DNA of 64,000 nt from Streptomyces cavernae (GTDB lineage Bacteria; Actinomycetota; Actinomycetes; Streptomycetales; Streptomycetaceae), in contig NZ_RPDJ01000017.1 of the NCBI RefSeq assembly GCF_004023625.1, positions 1-64,000 on the forward strand. Direction: 5' to 3'. The position numbers and the translations under genes were made by a program. The notes beneath the pieces were generated by a model. The model was not told the DNA's origin and made no database searches. It was given only the letters and a program-made list of their open reading frames with translations. Shown piece after piece: positions 17,515 to 26,062 of the stretch. Position 1 is the first letter of the stretch; each line of letters opens with the position of its first letter.

Positions 17515-17552
17515 GATCGCCGCGGCGGGCCGTTCGGGCCGCCGCGGCGATC
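17515..17552. terminator. Long GC hairpin after the M23 gene
   Basis: GATCGCCGCGGCGG and its exact complement form a 14-bp stem closed by a short GTTC-containing loop. It is 23 bp past the M23 stop. The gap 17492-17684 otherwise contains a duplicated TGTGACCACGGAGGGG segment and no gene. Confidence 0.75.
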
Positions 17553-17684
17553 CGCGTCCGCTCAGCCGTGCCCTCCGCGGGCCGATGCTTGGCCCACCGG
17601 GCTCGAAGCGTGACGACGGAGGCGGTGTGACCACGGAGGGGTTGTGACCACGGAGGGGCCGAGAAGCCCGCCGCCGTGCAGAGT

Positions 17685-18242
17685 TCACCCCCCGCTGCGC
17701 CCGTCGACCAGTTCCTCCCACCGCCGCAACGCCACCGGCCCCCACTCGGCGTGCCGGCCGTGGAAGAGGTCCGCCGCTTGCGCCCCGCTCCAGTTGGCGG
17801 GCAGCAGCTTCAGCGGGAGTCTCGGGTCCAGGAAGGGGAAGCGGCGCCACTCGTGCACCAGCATGGTCTGAGCCTGCAGTACGGCGTCGCCGTCGGCCGG
17901 GCGCAGTCCGGTGAACTCGTCGATGAACGCCTCGTAACGCTCCTCCACCTCGCTGAGGTCCCAGGCGCGGGACACCATGGCCGCCTCGCTGCCCACGGCA
18001 CCGTAGGCGGCGGTGAAGAACATCGCGTCGTCGGCGAGCCCCAGCTCCTTCAGGACGCCGAGCGCCTCGGCCTCACGATCGGTACGGGGTGTGATCCACA
18101 CCCCGGGCTCCGGCGAGCCGTCCACGCGGGCGTCGGCCGCCTCGGCTTGGATGAACTGTAGTGCGAGTCGTTCGATGTCTCCCGGCCACTGGCCCCCGAC
18201 CATGCGTACGATCCCCCGGATCGTCAGCCGCTGGACGGCCAA
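17685..18242 (-). pseudogene. PaaX-family regulator, N-terminally truncated
   Basis: The last ~145 residues match PaaX-type repressors: GSPEPGVWITPRTDREAEAL, FTAAYGAVG, VSRAWDLSEVEERYEAFIDE and the C-terminal block VHEWRRFPFLDPRLPLKLLP. Full proteins are ~270-300 residues and begin with a winged-helix DNA-binding domain; here the open frame has only ~40 unrelated residues before the homology starts at ~18120. No other frame supplies the missing part. I read this as a truncated, probably non-functional regulator next to the lipid cluster. The 298 bp beyond it (18243-18540) shows no convincing gene and may be further debris. Confidence 0.65.
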
Positions 18243-18540
18243 GGCTGTCGGTGCGTCCTTGGCCGCTCGGTCGCTGCAGGCCGGGCCTGTTCAGAGTAGG
18301 CGTAGGGCTACACACGATCGGGTCCGACTGGGCGGGGCCGGGCCCAAACGCCCGCCCTGGTGTGGGACTCCGCGTGATTCCCCACCAACAGGTCCGCCTT
18401 CCCCGCCCAACCGTTCGACAAGGCGCATGGACCAGGTTGGTCGGCGCAGAGGTGTTGGCTGCACGGCCCCGACTGATACCGCCAGTCGGCATGCTCCAGC
18501 CGGCCTTGTTCGTGCCCGAGAAGTACGACGGCTTCCTCTT

Positions 18541-19590
18541 TCACGGTCGGAGCACGGCACGGACGAACTGCTGGACACCGCCGATCGATTCGACCCAGGT
18601 GACGAGCTGCTTCAGCCCGTCCTCCTGGCTGATCACGGGCAGGTAGCCGAAGTCCCGTGCGGCGGCGTCCGTGTTGTACGTGGTGGAGCGGGTGAGAAGT
18701 GCCACCGCGTAGCGGCTGAGCGGTGGTTCGCGGCGGGCGGCGAGCGCGGGCACCCGCCACACCAGCTCGACGGCCTCGACGAGGGCGTCCAGGAGGAGCG
18801 GAGGGATCCGACGGGTCGGCGGCCGCAGGCCGAACAGCTCCGCCAGCCGTACGATCAGGACCTGGAGGTCGGTGTGCTCCCGGTCGGCGACGAAGTAGGC
18901 CTTGCCGCCGATCCGTTCCGCCGGGGCCTTCGCGGCCAGCAGCGACGCGGCGACCGCGTTGTCGCAGTGGCACAGCGAGACCAGTACCTTCCGGCCGCCC
19001 AGCAGATCAGGCAGCTTTCTCCGGGCCATCTTCGCGACCAGCCGGGGCAGGAACCCGGAGTGGTCCCGTGGTCCCCAGATGCCGCGCGGGCGCAGCGCGA
19101 CCGTGGTGAAGCCCGGGCGGTTCGCGGCCAGCACCATGCGTTCGGAGGCGGCCTTCGTCTCGCAGTAGAGGTTGTGGTAGCGGGTGGGGTAGGGGGTGCT
19201 CTCATCCATGCCCAGGCCGTCTCCCTCCCCCACCTGCATCAGGGCGCTGGGGCTGCTGATGAACACGAAACGCTCGGCTCCGGCGTCACGAGCGGCGTTC
19301 ATCAGCCGCTCGGTGCCGAGGACGTTGGCGTTCCAGAACTGTTTTCGGGTCCCGTGCTCGACGACCCGCGCGGCGCTGTGGTGGACGACGTCGACGCCCT
19401 CGACAGCGCGCCGCAGCGAGGCGGCGTCGCCGAGGTCGCCGTAAGCCAGTTCGAGGCCGGAGATGCCGCGCAGTCGCGTGATGTCACTGCTCCCGCGGAC
19501 GAGCACCCGGACGTCGTGGCCCTCACTCAGTGCGCCGTCCACGAGATGTCCGCCGAGGAATCCGGACGCGCCGGTGATCAGGACCTTCAT
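18541..19590 (-). CDS. OleD/LstD-like NAD(P)-dependent 3-oxo reductase (extended SDR)
   Basis: Predicted reductase converting a 2-alkyl-3-oxo fatty acid to its 3-hydroxy acid. 349 residues, extended short-chain dehydrogenase/3beta-HSD fold: Rossmann motif GASGFLGGHL at residue 7, VHHSAARV, NVLGTERLMNAA, and the active-site pair in YCETK (YxxxK). The C-terminal third carries an RPRGIWGPRD substrate-domain motif typical of OleD and 3beta-hydroxysteroid dehydrogenases. ATG 19590 overlaps the TGA of the preceding AMP-ligase gene (ATGA), so it is the last gene of a four-gene operon. Function is assigned mainly from context; the fold is secure. Confidence 0.85.
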   Translation of the reverse strand: MKVLITGASGFLGGHLVDGALSEGHDVRVLVRGSSDITRLRGISGLELAYGDLGDAASLRRAVEGVDVVHHSAARVVEHGTRKQFWNANVLGTERLMNAARDAGAERFVFISSPSALMQVGEGDGLGMDESTPYPTRYHNLYCETKAASERMVLAANRPGFTTVALRPRGIWGPRDHSGFLPRLVAKMARRKLPDLLGGRKVLVSLCHCDNAVAASLLAAKAPAERIGGKAYFVADREHTDLQVLIVRLAELFGLRPPTRRIPPLLLDALVEAVELVWRVPALAARREPPLSRYAVALLTRSTTYNTDAAARDFGYLPVISQEDGLKQLVTWVESIGGVQQFVRAVLRP

Positions 19591-21578
19591 GACGCTCCCG
19601 GGCTCTCGTGCCGTACCGGGGCGGTGGCCGGGGGCAGGGTGCGCCACCAGGTAGCGCCGTAGAGCATGGTCAGGCCGACGGTCGCCGCGCCGCTGTACCC
19701 GGCGGCGCGGCCACGCGGCAGGGCCCTGGGGATCTGGGCGGCGTGGACCACGACGCTGAGGAAGACGTCGACCCACCACAGGGCCCGCAGTACCGGCTGG
19801 TCCGCGGGGAGGGCCGGCCCGGCCGCCACGTAGGCCCAGCCGAGCAGCGGTATCGCGCGCAGCGCCCGGACGCGCCGCGTGGCCGCGGCACCACCCGATG
19901 CGAGCCGGCGGGTGGCCCAGCGGGCGAGCTGTTCTCTTCCGATCTTCGCGTTGTGCCGGATGTCCACCGGAAAGGCCGGATGCCGGAGGAATTCCCCCAG
20001 GCCCTGGGTCACCGGTTGACCGGCCGCCAAGTGCCGCAGTTCGGAGACGAGCTGCCGCCACTCGACATCACCGGCGCCCGGTTCGGTCTCCACACAGACC
20101 ACCGGCCGCTGGGCGGCGGGCTCTCCGACCCCGACGAGGGCAGTGCGCCGGACCGCCGGGTGAGCGTTGAACACGCCCTCGCACTGCACCGTGTACAGAT
20201 CCCCGTCGGCGGTGCGCACCCGCTGGGTGCGTCGGCCACAGAACCACAGCCGTCCCGATGCGTCCAGGTAGCCGAGGTCACCGGTGCGATGCCACAGCCG
20301 GGTGGTGCCGTCGCCGGTCTCCTCACGGATCTTGTGCTGGGCGTCGGCGACGGGGTCGGCGTAGTAGCCCGGGCTCACCGACTCGCCTGCCAGCACGATT
20401 TCGCCGACCTCACCCTCCGGTACGGCCAGCTCCGGGTCCCACCGGGCCAGCGGCGCGTCGGACACCTGGATGATCCTTGCTGTCACGCCCTCCAGCGGGC
20501 GTCCGACGCACGTGCCCGCGCCGGACGCGGAGAGCGCGGCTGTTTCGAGCAGTACCTCGGCCGACTCGATGGAGGAGATCGGCAGTGCCTCCGTGGCCCC
20601 GTAGGTCACATGGAGCTCCGCCTTCTCGCTGAGTACGCCGCGTACGGTGTCGACGACGTCCGGTGGAACGGGAGCCCCGCCGGAAGCGACGAACCTCAGC
20701 TCCGGCAGCGTGGTCCGATGCTGCGTCAGGTACCGCCCCAGCACCCGCAGCAGGGCCGGGGAGGCGATCATGCTCGTCACCTTGAAGCGGGTCAGGGCCT
20801 CGGTCAGCAGTTCGGGCCGGGCGTTCGCGACCTTTGCCGGCGACAGCGGCGCGAGCACCAGAGTGGAGCCGCAGAGCAGATCGAGAATGCCGTACACCGG
20901 CAGAGTGACCAGGGACACGGCGTCGCGGTCGCGGTCGTGGAGCGCGAGCATCTGCCGGACCATGGGCGCGGTCATCCGCTGGGTGTACTTCACCCCCTTG
21001 GCAGGGCCGGTGCTGCCCGTGGTGAAGGCGATCATCAGCAGGTCGTCGCCGGAGGGCCGGGGGAGGTCTTCGGCACGGGGGCCGTCGCCCAGCCGCTCCA
21101 GCGTCTCGCCGCCCCAGAACCAGCGGCGGCCCAGGGTGATCCGGGTGCGGACACCCCGGAAGGTACGGCGGCCGAGGACCCGTACGACATGGGCGATGGG
21201 TGGCCCGATGAACGCCTCCGCGCCCACCGTCCGGTAGCAGTGCAGCATCCGCTTGACGCCCATGCCCGGGTCCACCACGACCGGGATCGCGCCGATCCGG
21301 AACAGGGCGAAGGCGATGGCGAACAGGTCGGGGCCCGGCGGCGTCATCAGGATGGTCCTGGTCCCCCGGGTGATGCCGGCCCGGTGGAAGCCGGCTGCCA
21401 GTCGCTCCACCCGGTCCTGGAGTTCGCCGTAGGTCAGCTCGCCGTAGCGGACCGCCCCACCGGCCTGGTGACCGTCCGGGTGAATGATCGCGGCCTTGGC
21501 GGGGAAGGTGCGGGCATTGCGCTCTAGGATGCCGGCCGGGCCTTCCTCGAGGCCGACGGAGAGCACTGTCGGTGACAT
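19587..21578 (-). CDS. OleC/LstC-like acyl-adenylating enzyme (candidate beta-lactone synthetase) with membrane tail
   Basis: 663 residues. Residues ~10-550 are an ANL-superfamily adenylation domain: P-loop-like FTTGSTGPAKGVKYTQ, VTYGATEALPISS, and the hinge region LWHRTGDLGYLDASGRLWFC. In OleC proteins this fold closes a beta-hydroxy acid to a beta-lactone. The last ~110 residues add about three hydrophobic segments (IPLLGWAYVAAGPAL, WWVDVFLSVVVHAAQI, SGAATVGLTMLYGATWW) not needed for catalysis, suggesting membrane attachment. ATG 21578 lies 7 bp after the preceding KASIII-like stop. Alternative: ordinary fatty acyl-CoA ligase; the four-gene context argues for OleC. Confidence 0.83.
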   Translation of the reverse strand: MSPTVLSVGLEEGPAGILERNARTFPAKAAIIHPDGHQAGGAVRYGELTYGELQDRVERLAAGFHRAGITRGTRTILMTPPGPDLFAIAFALFRIGAIPVVVDPGMGVKRMLHCYRTVGAEAFIGPPIAHVVRVLGRRTFRGVRTRITLGRRWFWGGETLERLGDGPRAEDLPRPSGDDLLMIAFTTGSTGPAKGVKYTQRMTAPMVRQMLALHDRDRDAVSLVTLPVYGILDLLCGSTLVLAPLSPAKVANARPELLTEALTRFKVTSMIASPALLRVLGRYLTQHRTTLPELRFVASGGAPVPPDVVDTVRGVLSEKAELHVTYGATEALPISSIESAEVLLETAALSASGAGTCVGRPLEGVTARIIQVSDAPLARWDPELAVPEGEVGEIVLAGESVSPGYYADPVADAQHKIREETGDGTTRLWHRTGDLGYLDASGRLWFCGRRTQRVRTADGDLYTVQCEGVFNAHPAVRRTALVGVGEPAAQRPVVCVETEPGAGDVEWRQLVSELRHLAAGQPVTQGLGEFLRHPAFPVDIRHNAKIGREQLARWATRRLASGGAAATRRVRALRAIPLLGWAYVAAGPALPADQPVLRALWWVDVFLSVVVHAAQIPRALPRGRAAGYSGAATVGLTMLYGATWWRTLPPATAPVRHESPGAS

Positions 21579-21585
21579 CGCTCCG

Positions 21586-22500
21586 TCACCGGTCCACTGG
21601 ACGGTAGCTCGTGCAGACGACGCTCGGACCGGCGCCGGCGGCCACGAACAGCAACTGGTCGTACCCCTCGGGGAGTCCGTCCCGGACCGCCTGGAGGTAG
21701 CTGAGCACCGGCGCGGCGGTGTGCGGCTCGCCGTCTTGCGTGGCCGGCGCCCCGGAAGCCACGACGGCCGCCGCGTCCAGGTCCAGCCGGCGGGCCATCT
21801 GGGCGGCGAAGCCGGTGGTGGGCCGGTTGCAGACCAGAAGCGTACGGTCCAGTGCCAGCCCCTCCTCCAGCACGTACCCGAGGACACTGTCCGTGGTGAG
21901 GTCCAGCAGCCGGTCTGCCCAGTCCCCGTCACGGCGTACGGTGATCAGCCTCCGTTCGTCGCCGCTCGCGCCGGACAGGTCCGCGTAGCCGACCGTCCCT
22001 TCGGTCCCCCGCGCGCTGTAGGTCCGTACCGGGCCGAAACCGCTGTCGTCGTCGGCGCAGCGCTCCAGCAGCAGGGCCGCGCCGAGGTCGGCGTACGGGT
22101 ACCCGGGGTCCGCGCCGGCGTGCCCGCCGGGGTGCACGTCGGCAGCGGTGACCAGCACCCGGTCGGTGCTGCCGCTGCCCAGCAGCGCCTGGGCGACCTG
22201 GACGGCGTTGAGCACGCCGCAGGCGCCGTTCATCAAGTCGAAGGAGAAGCCGGCCACCGGCTCGACCAGGTAGTCCAGGCCGATGCCCACCTCCTTCTGC
22301 ACCATCGCCGCGAGGGCGGGTTCTATGACGTTGTTCTCCCGGTAGACGCCGACGTTCACCAGAACGCCCACCGCGTGGGGCGGCAGCCCGGCCTGTGCCA
22401 GGCAGTCCTGGGCGGCCTGGGCGGCGAGCCGCACGGAGGTGTCGGAATCGCGGGCGGCCTGCGGCGCGGTGGTCGAGGCGGCTGTGATCACCGTACTCAT
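21586..22500 (-). CDS. KASIII-like partner subunit (LstB/NltB-like)
   Basis: 304 residues of thiolase-superfamily fold similar to 3-oxoacyl-ACP synthase III: DTSVRLAAQAAQDCLAQAG, VLVNVGVYRENN, and a nucleophile-position Cys94 in LMNGACGVLNAV. The canonical downstream His and Asn are not recognisable (the region reads LLVCNRPTTGFAAQM), so it is unlikely to act as a stand-alone FabH. Paired KASIII-like subunits, one with a full triad and one degenerate, are known for the condensing enzymes of lipstatin (LstA/LstB) and nocardiolactone (NltA/NltB). It is 3 bp downstream of the full-triad subunit. I infer a heterodimer. Confidence 0.8.
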   Translation of the reverse strand: MSTVITAASTTAPQAARDSDTSVRLAAQAAQDCLAQAGLPPHAVGVLVNVGVYRENNVIEPALAAMVQKEVGIGLDYLVEPVAGFSFDLMNGACGVLNAVQVAQALLGSGSTDRVLVTAADVHPGGHAGADPGYPYADLGAALLLERCADDDSGFGPVRTYSARGTEGTVGYADLSGASGDERRLITVRRDGDWADRLLDLTTDSVLGYVLEEGLALDRTLLVCNRPTTGFAAQMARRLDLDAAAVVASGAPATQDGEPHTAAPVLSYLQAVRDGLPEGYDQLLFVAAGAGPSVVCTSYRPVDR

Positions 22501-22503
22501 GGG

Positions 22504-23565
22504 TCAGACTCCCAGATTGGAGATCGTCGCGGACAGGGCGCCGAGGACCATGCCGGAGGCGGCGGGGACCAGAAGGAACTTGGCTCCCTGGCGGGCGGTT
22601 CCGGCCCGCAGATGCTGGCTGAGCGCCATGAAGTGCGAGGTACTGGCGGTGTTCCCCAGCTGCTCCACCACGGACAGGGACTCGGGCATGGCGGTGCCGA
22701 ACGCCGCCTCCGCGTGCTCGATCGAGGACTCTATGAAGCGCGTGGCGACCTGGTGAAGGATGATGTAGTCGAACTTCTCGTCGGCGAAGTCTGCGCCGTT
22801 CTTGGCCAGGAAGTCGCCGTAGAAGCTTGACCAGAGCCTGCGCCGCTCCTTGGCGTGCATGCGCTTCTGGTCCGCGTACATGGCGAGGCCTCCCGTACGG
22901 TCACTGGGCATGGCCAGGCACAGGTGGGAGTATGCGGAAGCGGTCATCAGCTCGACGTAGTGGATGCGGTCCGCCTCGTCCGCGGACTCGTCGAGGATCA
23001 CCGCGGCGCCGGAGTCGCCCACGGTGAGCGAGGCGAACTGAGGGTCGCGGATACTGTCCATCTCGGCCGCCGCCGTCCGCGACACCGGAGTGATGCGCTC
23101 GCCGCTGACCACCATGCCGTTGCGGACGATGCCCTGCCGGATCATCCGGTCCAGGATGTAGACACCGGTGATCATCCCGGCGCAGGCGTTGGACACGTCG
23201 AAGTGGATCGCCGAGTGGGCGCCCAGTTCCTCGACGAGCATGCGAGCGAACGACGGCTCGAAGTGGTAGCGGCCGCCGCCCTTGTCACGGCTGATCGAGG
23301 TGCAGATCACCACGTCCAACTGGGCGGGTTCGTATGTGGAGTTGCTCAGTGCGTCCCGGGCAGCCCGCAAGGCCAGGCCGAAGGAGTCCTCTCCGGCCTC
23401 CGGGTCCGGGTCGGCGACCCGGCGCTCCGCGACCCCGGTGATGCGCTCCACGGGCAGGTTCGACACTCCGGTGACCTGGGCGACCAGTTCGGATGTCGGC
23501 TGCACCGCGGCAGGTAAGTAAGCCCCCAGTGCTTCGAAGCGGCTGTATCGCGAAATCGTCGTCAT
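22504..23565 (-). CDS. KASIII-family condensing enzyme (OleA/LstA/NltA-like)
   Basis: Predicted acyl-acyl Claisen condensing enzyme, 353 residues. The KASIII triad is intact: Cys128 in SNACAGMITG, His in IILHQVATRF (~267) and Asn in QLGNTASTSH (~303). In OleA-type enzymes this joins two fatty acyl-CoAs head to head to a 2-alkyl-3-ketoacid. First gene of the four-gene operon; ATG 23565 follows GAAGAAGGACATC. Codon 17 is TTA (23517-23515), the rare leucine codon read by the bldA tRNA in Streptomyces, so translation may be developmentally gated. FabH-like fatty acid initiation is the alternative, but the neighbours and absence of ACP genes argue against it. Confidence 0.85.
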   Translation of the reverse strand: MTTISRYSRFEALGAYLPAAVQPTSELVAQVTGVSNLPVERITGVAERRVADPDPEAGEDSFGLALRAARDALSNSTYEPAQLDVVICTSISRDKGGGRYHFEPSFARMLVEELGAHSAIHFDVSNACAGMITGVYILDRMIRQGIVRNGMVVSGERITPVSRTAAAEMDSIRDPQFASLTVGDSGAAVILDESADEADRIHYVELMTASAYSHLCLAMPSDRTGGLAMYADQKRMHAKERRRLWSSFYGDFLAKNGADFADEKFDYIILHQVATRFIESSIEHAEAAFGTAMPESLSVVEQLGNTASTSHFMALSQHLRAGTARQGAKFLLVPAASGMVLGALSATISNLGV

Positions 23566-23675
23566 GATGTCCTTCTTCCTCTTTCTCTTGCTCCTGCTCT
23601 TCCCTGGCATTGCGATACGGTCTGGCACCCGGCCATGCCTAATTGTTCGCGGGTTCCGCCGCACGGACACCGCGT

Positions 23676-23713
23676 GGATACGTAGGACCGGGACTACGTA
23701 TTCACGTAGTCCC
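23676..23713. promoter_or_regulatory. Perfect 10-bp inverted repeat in the divergent promoter, candidate operator
   Basis: GGGACTACGT (23690-23699) and ACGTAGTCCC (23704-23713) are exact complements around ATTC. A degenerate third half-site, GGATACGTAGGACC, abuts it at 23676-23689. It lies between the KASIII operon and the P450 gene, 65 bp before the P450 ATG. A binding site for a cluster regulator such as the nearby LuxR protein is plausible; an RNA hairpin in the P450 leader is the alternative. Confidence 0.6.
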
Positions 23714-23777
23714 GCGGGGAGGACGTCTCTGCCATTCTCGACAGCAACCAGAGACCACGGATGGGAAGCGGAAGCGC

Positions 23778-25199
23778 ATGACTGACACTCATATCCCCGG
23801 GCCGGCCGGTCTGCCGCTGATCGGGTCCTTACTGGAACTGCGCAGGAATCCGATGACCGCCTTCCTGCGTGCCCAACGTGATTACGGGGATGTCGTCCGG
23901 CTCACCGCCGGACCGCCGGGCCTGCGGCAGAAGCTCTACCTGGTCTTCTCCGCCGAAGGCGCCCAGCAGGTGCTGGGCACCCAGGCGGCGAACTTCCGCA
24001 AGGACAACGTCTTGTACGGCGAGGTCCGGGAGTCCATCGGCAACGGTCTGGTCACCAGCCAGGACGACGAGTACCGGAGGCAAAGGCGACTGATCCAGCC
24101 GCTCTTCACCCGTCGCCGGGTCGACGGCTACGCCGAAGCCGCGTGCACCGAGGCGGAGTTGCTCGCCGAGCGGTGGCAGAGCGCTTCTGGCGGCACCGTC
24201 GACCTGAGCAGCGAGATGCCGTCGTTCTCACTCCACGCCTTGTCCCGCATCCTGTTCGGAGCCGACGCCGACGCGGCCGTCGAGGTGATGCGCCGCTGCT
24301 GGCCCACACTCCTGGACTACACCCTGCAGCGCGGCTACTCCCTGCTCAGACTGCCCCGCCACTGGCCCACTCCGGGCAACCGCCGCGGCGCTGCCGCCCA
24401 GCGTGAGCTGTACGCGCTCTGCGACCGCATCATCGCCGAGCGCCGGACCGGGCGGACCAAGGCAGGGGCCGCGGCCTGGAGTGCCGGCGGGGACGAGGAG
24501 GGCGACGACCTGCTGAGCGTGCTCATCCGCGCCCGCGGTGAGCACGGCGAGGCGCTCGACGGGGACGAACTCCGCGACCAGGTGCTGATCTTCCTGCTCG
24601 CCGGCCATGAGACCACCGCGACCTCGCTGGCCGTCACGCTGCACCTGCTCGCCGGGCATCCCGAGGTTCAGGCCCGTGCCCGTGCGGAGGTCGACCAGGT
24701 GCTCGCAGGCCGTCGGCCGGGAGCCGCCGACCTGGACTCGCTGCCCTACCTCACCATGGTGTTGAAGGAAGCCATGCGTGTCCACGCGCCTGTCATGTTC
24801 GTCGGCCGCCGGGCCGTCGCCGACGCGGTGGTCGACGGGTACCGTATCCCGGCCGGAGCCGATGTGCTCATCTGCCCTGGGGTGACTCACCGCAAGCCCG
24901 AATACTGGCCGGACCCGGAGCGATTCGACCCCGAGCGCTTTTCACCGGAGGCCGAGGCAAGCCGCCCGCGCTATGCGTGGTATCCCTTCGGCGGTGGTCC
25001 ACGAGCCTGTATCGGGCAGCACTTCTCTATGCTGGAGTCGGTACTTTGTCTTGCCGTGCTGCTCCAGCGTTATGAACTCGCACCCGTGGACACGGAAGTC
25101 CCACTCGGCACCAGGCTGACTCTCCAGGAATTCGGCCCGATCATGTGCCGTGTCACCTCGCGCGCACCGGTCCTCTCCACAGCGAACGCCGCCGGCTGA
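23778..25199 (+). CDS. Cytochrome P450
   Basis: Haem-thiolate monooxygenase, 473 residues. The oxygen-binding I-helix motif is FLLAGHETTATS (~275-286), the ExxR is in VLKEAMRVHAP, and the haem-binding Cys (~411) in PFGGGPRACIGQHF. The N-terminus (PGPAGLPLIGSLLELRRNP) and FGGGPRxCIG loop resemble CYP102/CYP4-like fatty-acid hydroxylases more than typical Streptomyces polyketide P450s. ATG 23778 is preceded by GGAAGCGGAAGC. Codon 18 is TTA (23829-23831), implying bldA dependence. Divergent from the KASIII/OleCD operon and 2 bp from the convergent LuxR gene, so it probably decorates the lipid product. No ferredoxin gene is adjacent. Confidence 0.93.
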   Translation: MTDTHIPGPAGLPLIGSLLELRRNPMTAFLRAQRDYGDVVRLTAGPPGLRQKLYLVFSAEGAQQVLGTQAANFRKDNVLYGEVRESIGNGLVTSQDDEYRRQRRLIQPLFTRRRVDGYAEAACTEAELLAERWQSASGGTVDLSSEMPSFSLHALSRILFGADADAAVEVMRRCWPTLLDYTLQRGYSLLRLPRHWPTPGNRRGAAAQRELYALCDRIIAERRTGRTKAGAAAWSAGGDEEGDDLLSVLIRARGEHGEALDGDELRDQVLIFLLAGHETTATSLAVTLHLLAGHPEVQARARAEVDQVLAGRRPGAADLDSLPYLTMVLKEAMRVHAPVMFVGRRAVADAVVDGYRIPAGADVLICPGVTHRKPEYWPDPERFDPERFSPEAEASRPRYAWYPFGGGPRACIGQHFSMLESVLCLAVLLQRYELAPVDTEVPLGTRLTLQEFGPIMCRVTSRAPVLSTANAAG

Positions 25200-25201
25200 C
25201 C

Positions 25202-26062
25202 CTATTCAGACGGAGTGAGCTGATCCTCCAGAAAGCCGTTCAGGACGCTCGCGAGTTGCACACGCGACCGAACTCCCAGCTTCTGGTAGATCCGGCGCAG
25301 GTGAAAATCAACGGTGTGGGGAGAAATATAGAGCCGACTCGCTGTCTGGTGATTGCTCAGTCCTTGCCGAACCAGACGCGCGACGGCCCGTTCGGACTTG
25401 GTCAGGCAGGACCAGGAGGTATCTGCGGCAGGGCGGGCAGCCAAACCGCCGGTGGCCCGGACGGGGAATTCCCGTAATCGCCGGACGACACGCCTCTCGT
25501 CACGGACGGAGCCGATCTCCTGATATATATCGGCCGCTTCACGGAGACGGCCTTCCGATTCCCTGTACCGGCGCTCCGGGCCGGTCATGAGCAGCACCCC
25601 CAGGTCCTCGATGGCCGATGCGCGGGCCCATGGGTCCCGGTAGTGACCGATGACGTGGCCGAGGCGCATGGCGTTCTTGTCCAGCAGGCTGCGCGCATGC
25701 AATGTGCCGGGCTGCGGTTCGGTGCCGGCCGCCCGGACGACCGACTCTGCGGCCGGTCGGTCATCGGCTCTCAGCAGGACTCTGACCAGCCATGCCGCGG
25801 AGCCTGGCTCCACCGAGAGCATGGTTCCGTCCATCAGGGTGCCGGGTTGCTCCGCCATGAACCGCTCGACGGCGCGTCGTGACCCTATCGACGCTGCTGC
25901 GAGCTGGAGCACCAGCCAGTGGTAATGAGCCAGTTCATCGGGCGAGGAGGAGTCGAGGCTTCCGTCGTCGACGGTCTCGATATGTCGTGCCGCAGACACC
26001 AGATCGCCTCGGCGTAAGGCGGCGACAGCCAGAACGGAAGGCGCGAATTTTCCATTGCTCAT
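25202..26062 (-). CDS. LuxR-family regulator (C-terminal part of a LAL-like protein)
   Basis: 286 residues. The C-terminal helix-turn-helix is clear (LTKSERAVARLVRQGLSNHQ, then LYISPHTVDFHLRRIYQKLG, ~220-270). The preceding ~200 helical residues, including LSVEPGSAAWLVRVLLRADD and DPWARASAIEDLGVLL, resemble the middle of the large LuxR regulators that normally carry an N-terminal AAA ATPase; that ATPase is missing. Codons 16 (26017-26015) and 196 (25477-25475) are TTA. The DNA is noticeably less GC-rich than its neighbours, hinting at recent acquisition. ATG 26062 has AAGGGGA a bit far upstream (~13 nt). Likely pathway regulator of the lipid cluster, expressed convergently to the P450. Confidence 0.83.
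   Translation of the reverse strand: MSNGKFAPSVLAVAALRRGDLVSAARHIETVDDGSLDSSSPDELAHYHWLVLQLAAASIGSRRAVERFMAEQPGTLMDGTMLSVEPGSAAWLVRVLLRADDRPAAESVVRAAGTEPQPGTLHARSLLDKNAMRLGHVIGHYRDPWARASAIEDLGVLLMTGPERRYRESEGRLREAADIYQEIGSVRDERRVVRRLREFPVRATGGLAARPAADTSWSCLTKSERAVARLVRQGLSNHQTASRLYISPHTVDFHLRRIYQKLGVRSRVQLASVLNGFLEDQLTPSE

Noticed and set aside
22504..23565. Housekeeping FabH
   Set aside because: No acpP, fabD or fabF nearby; the partner KASIII-like gene, OleC and OleD neighbours and a TTA codon point to specialised metabolism.
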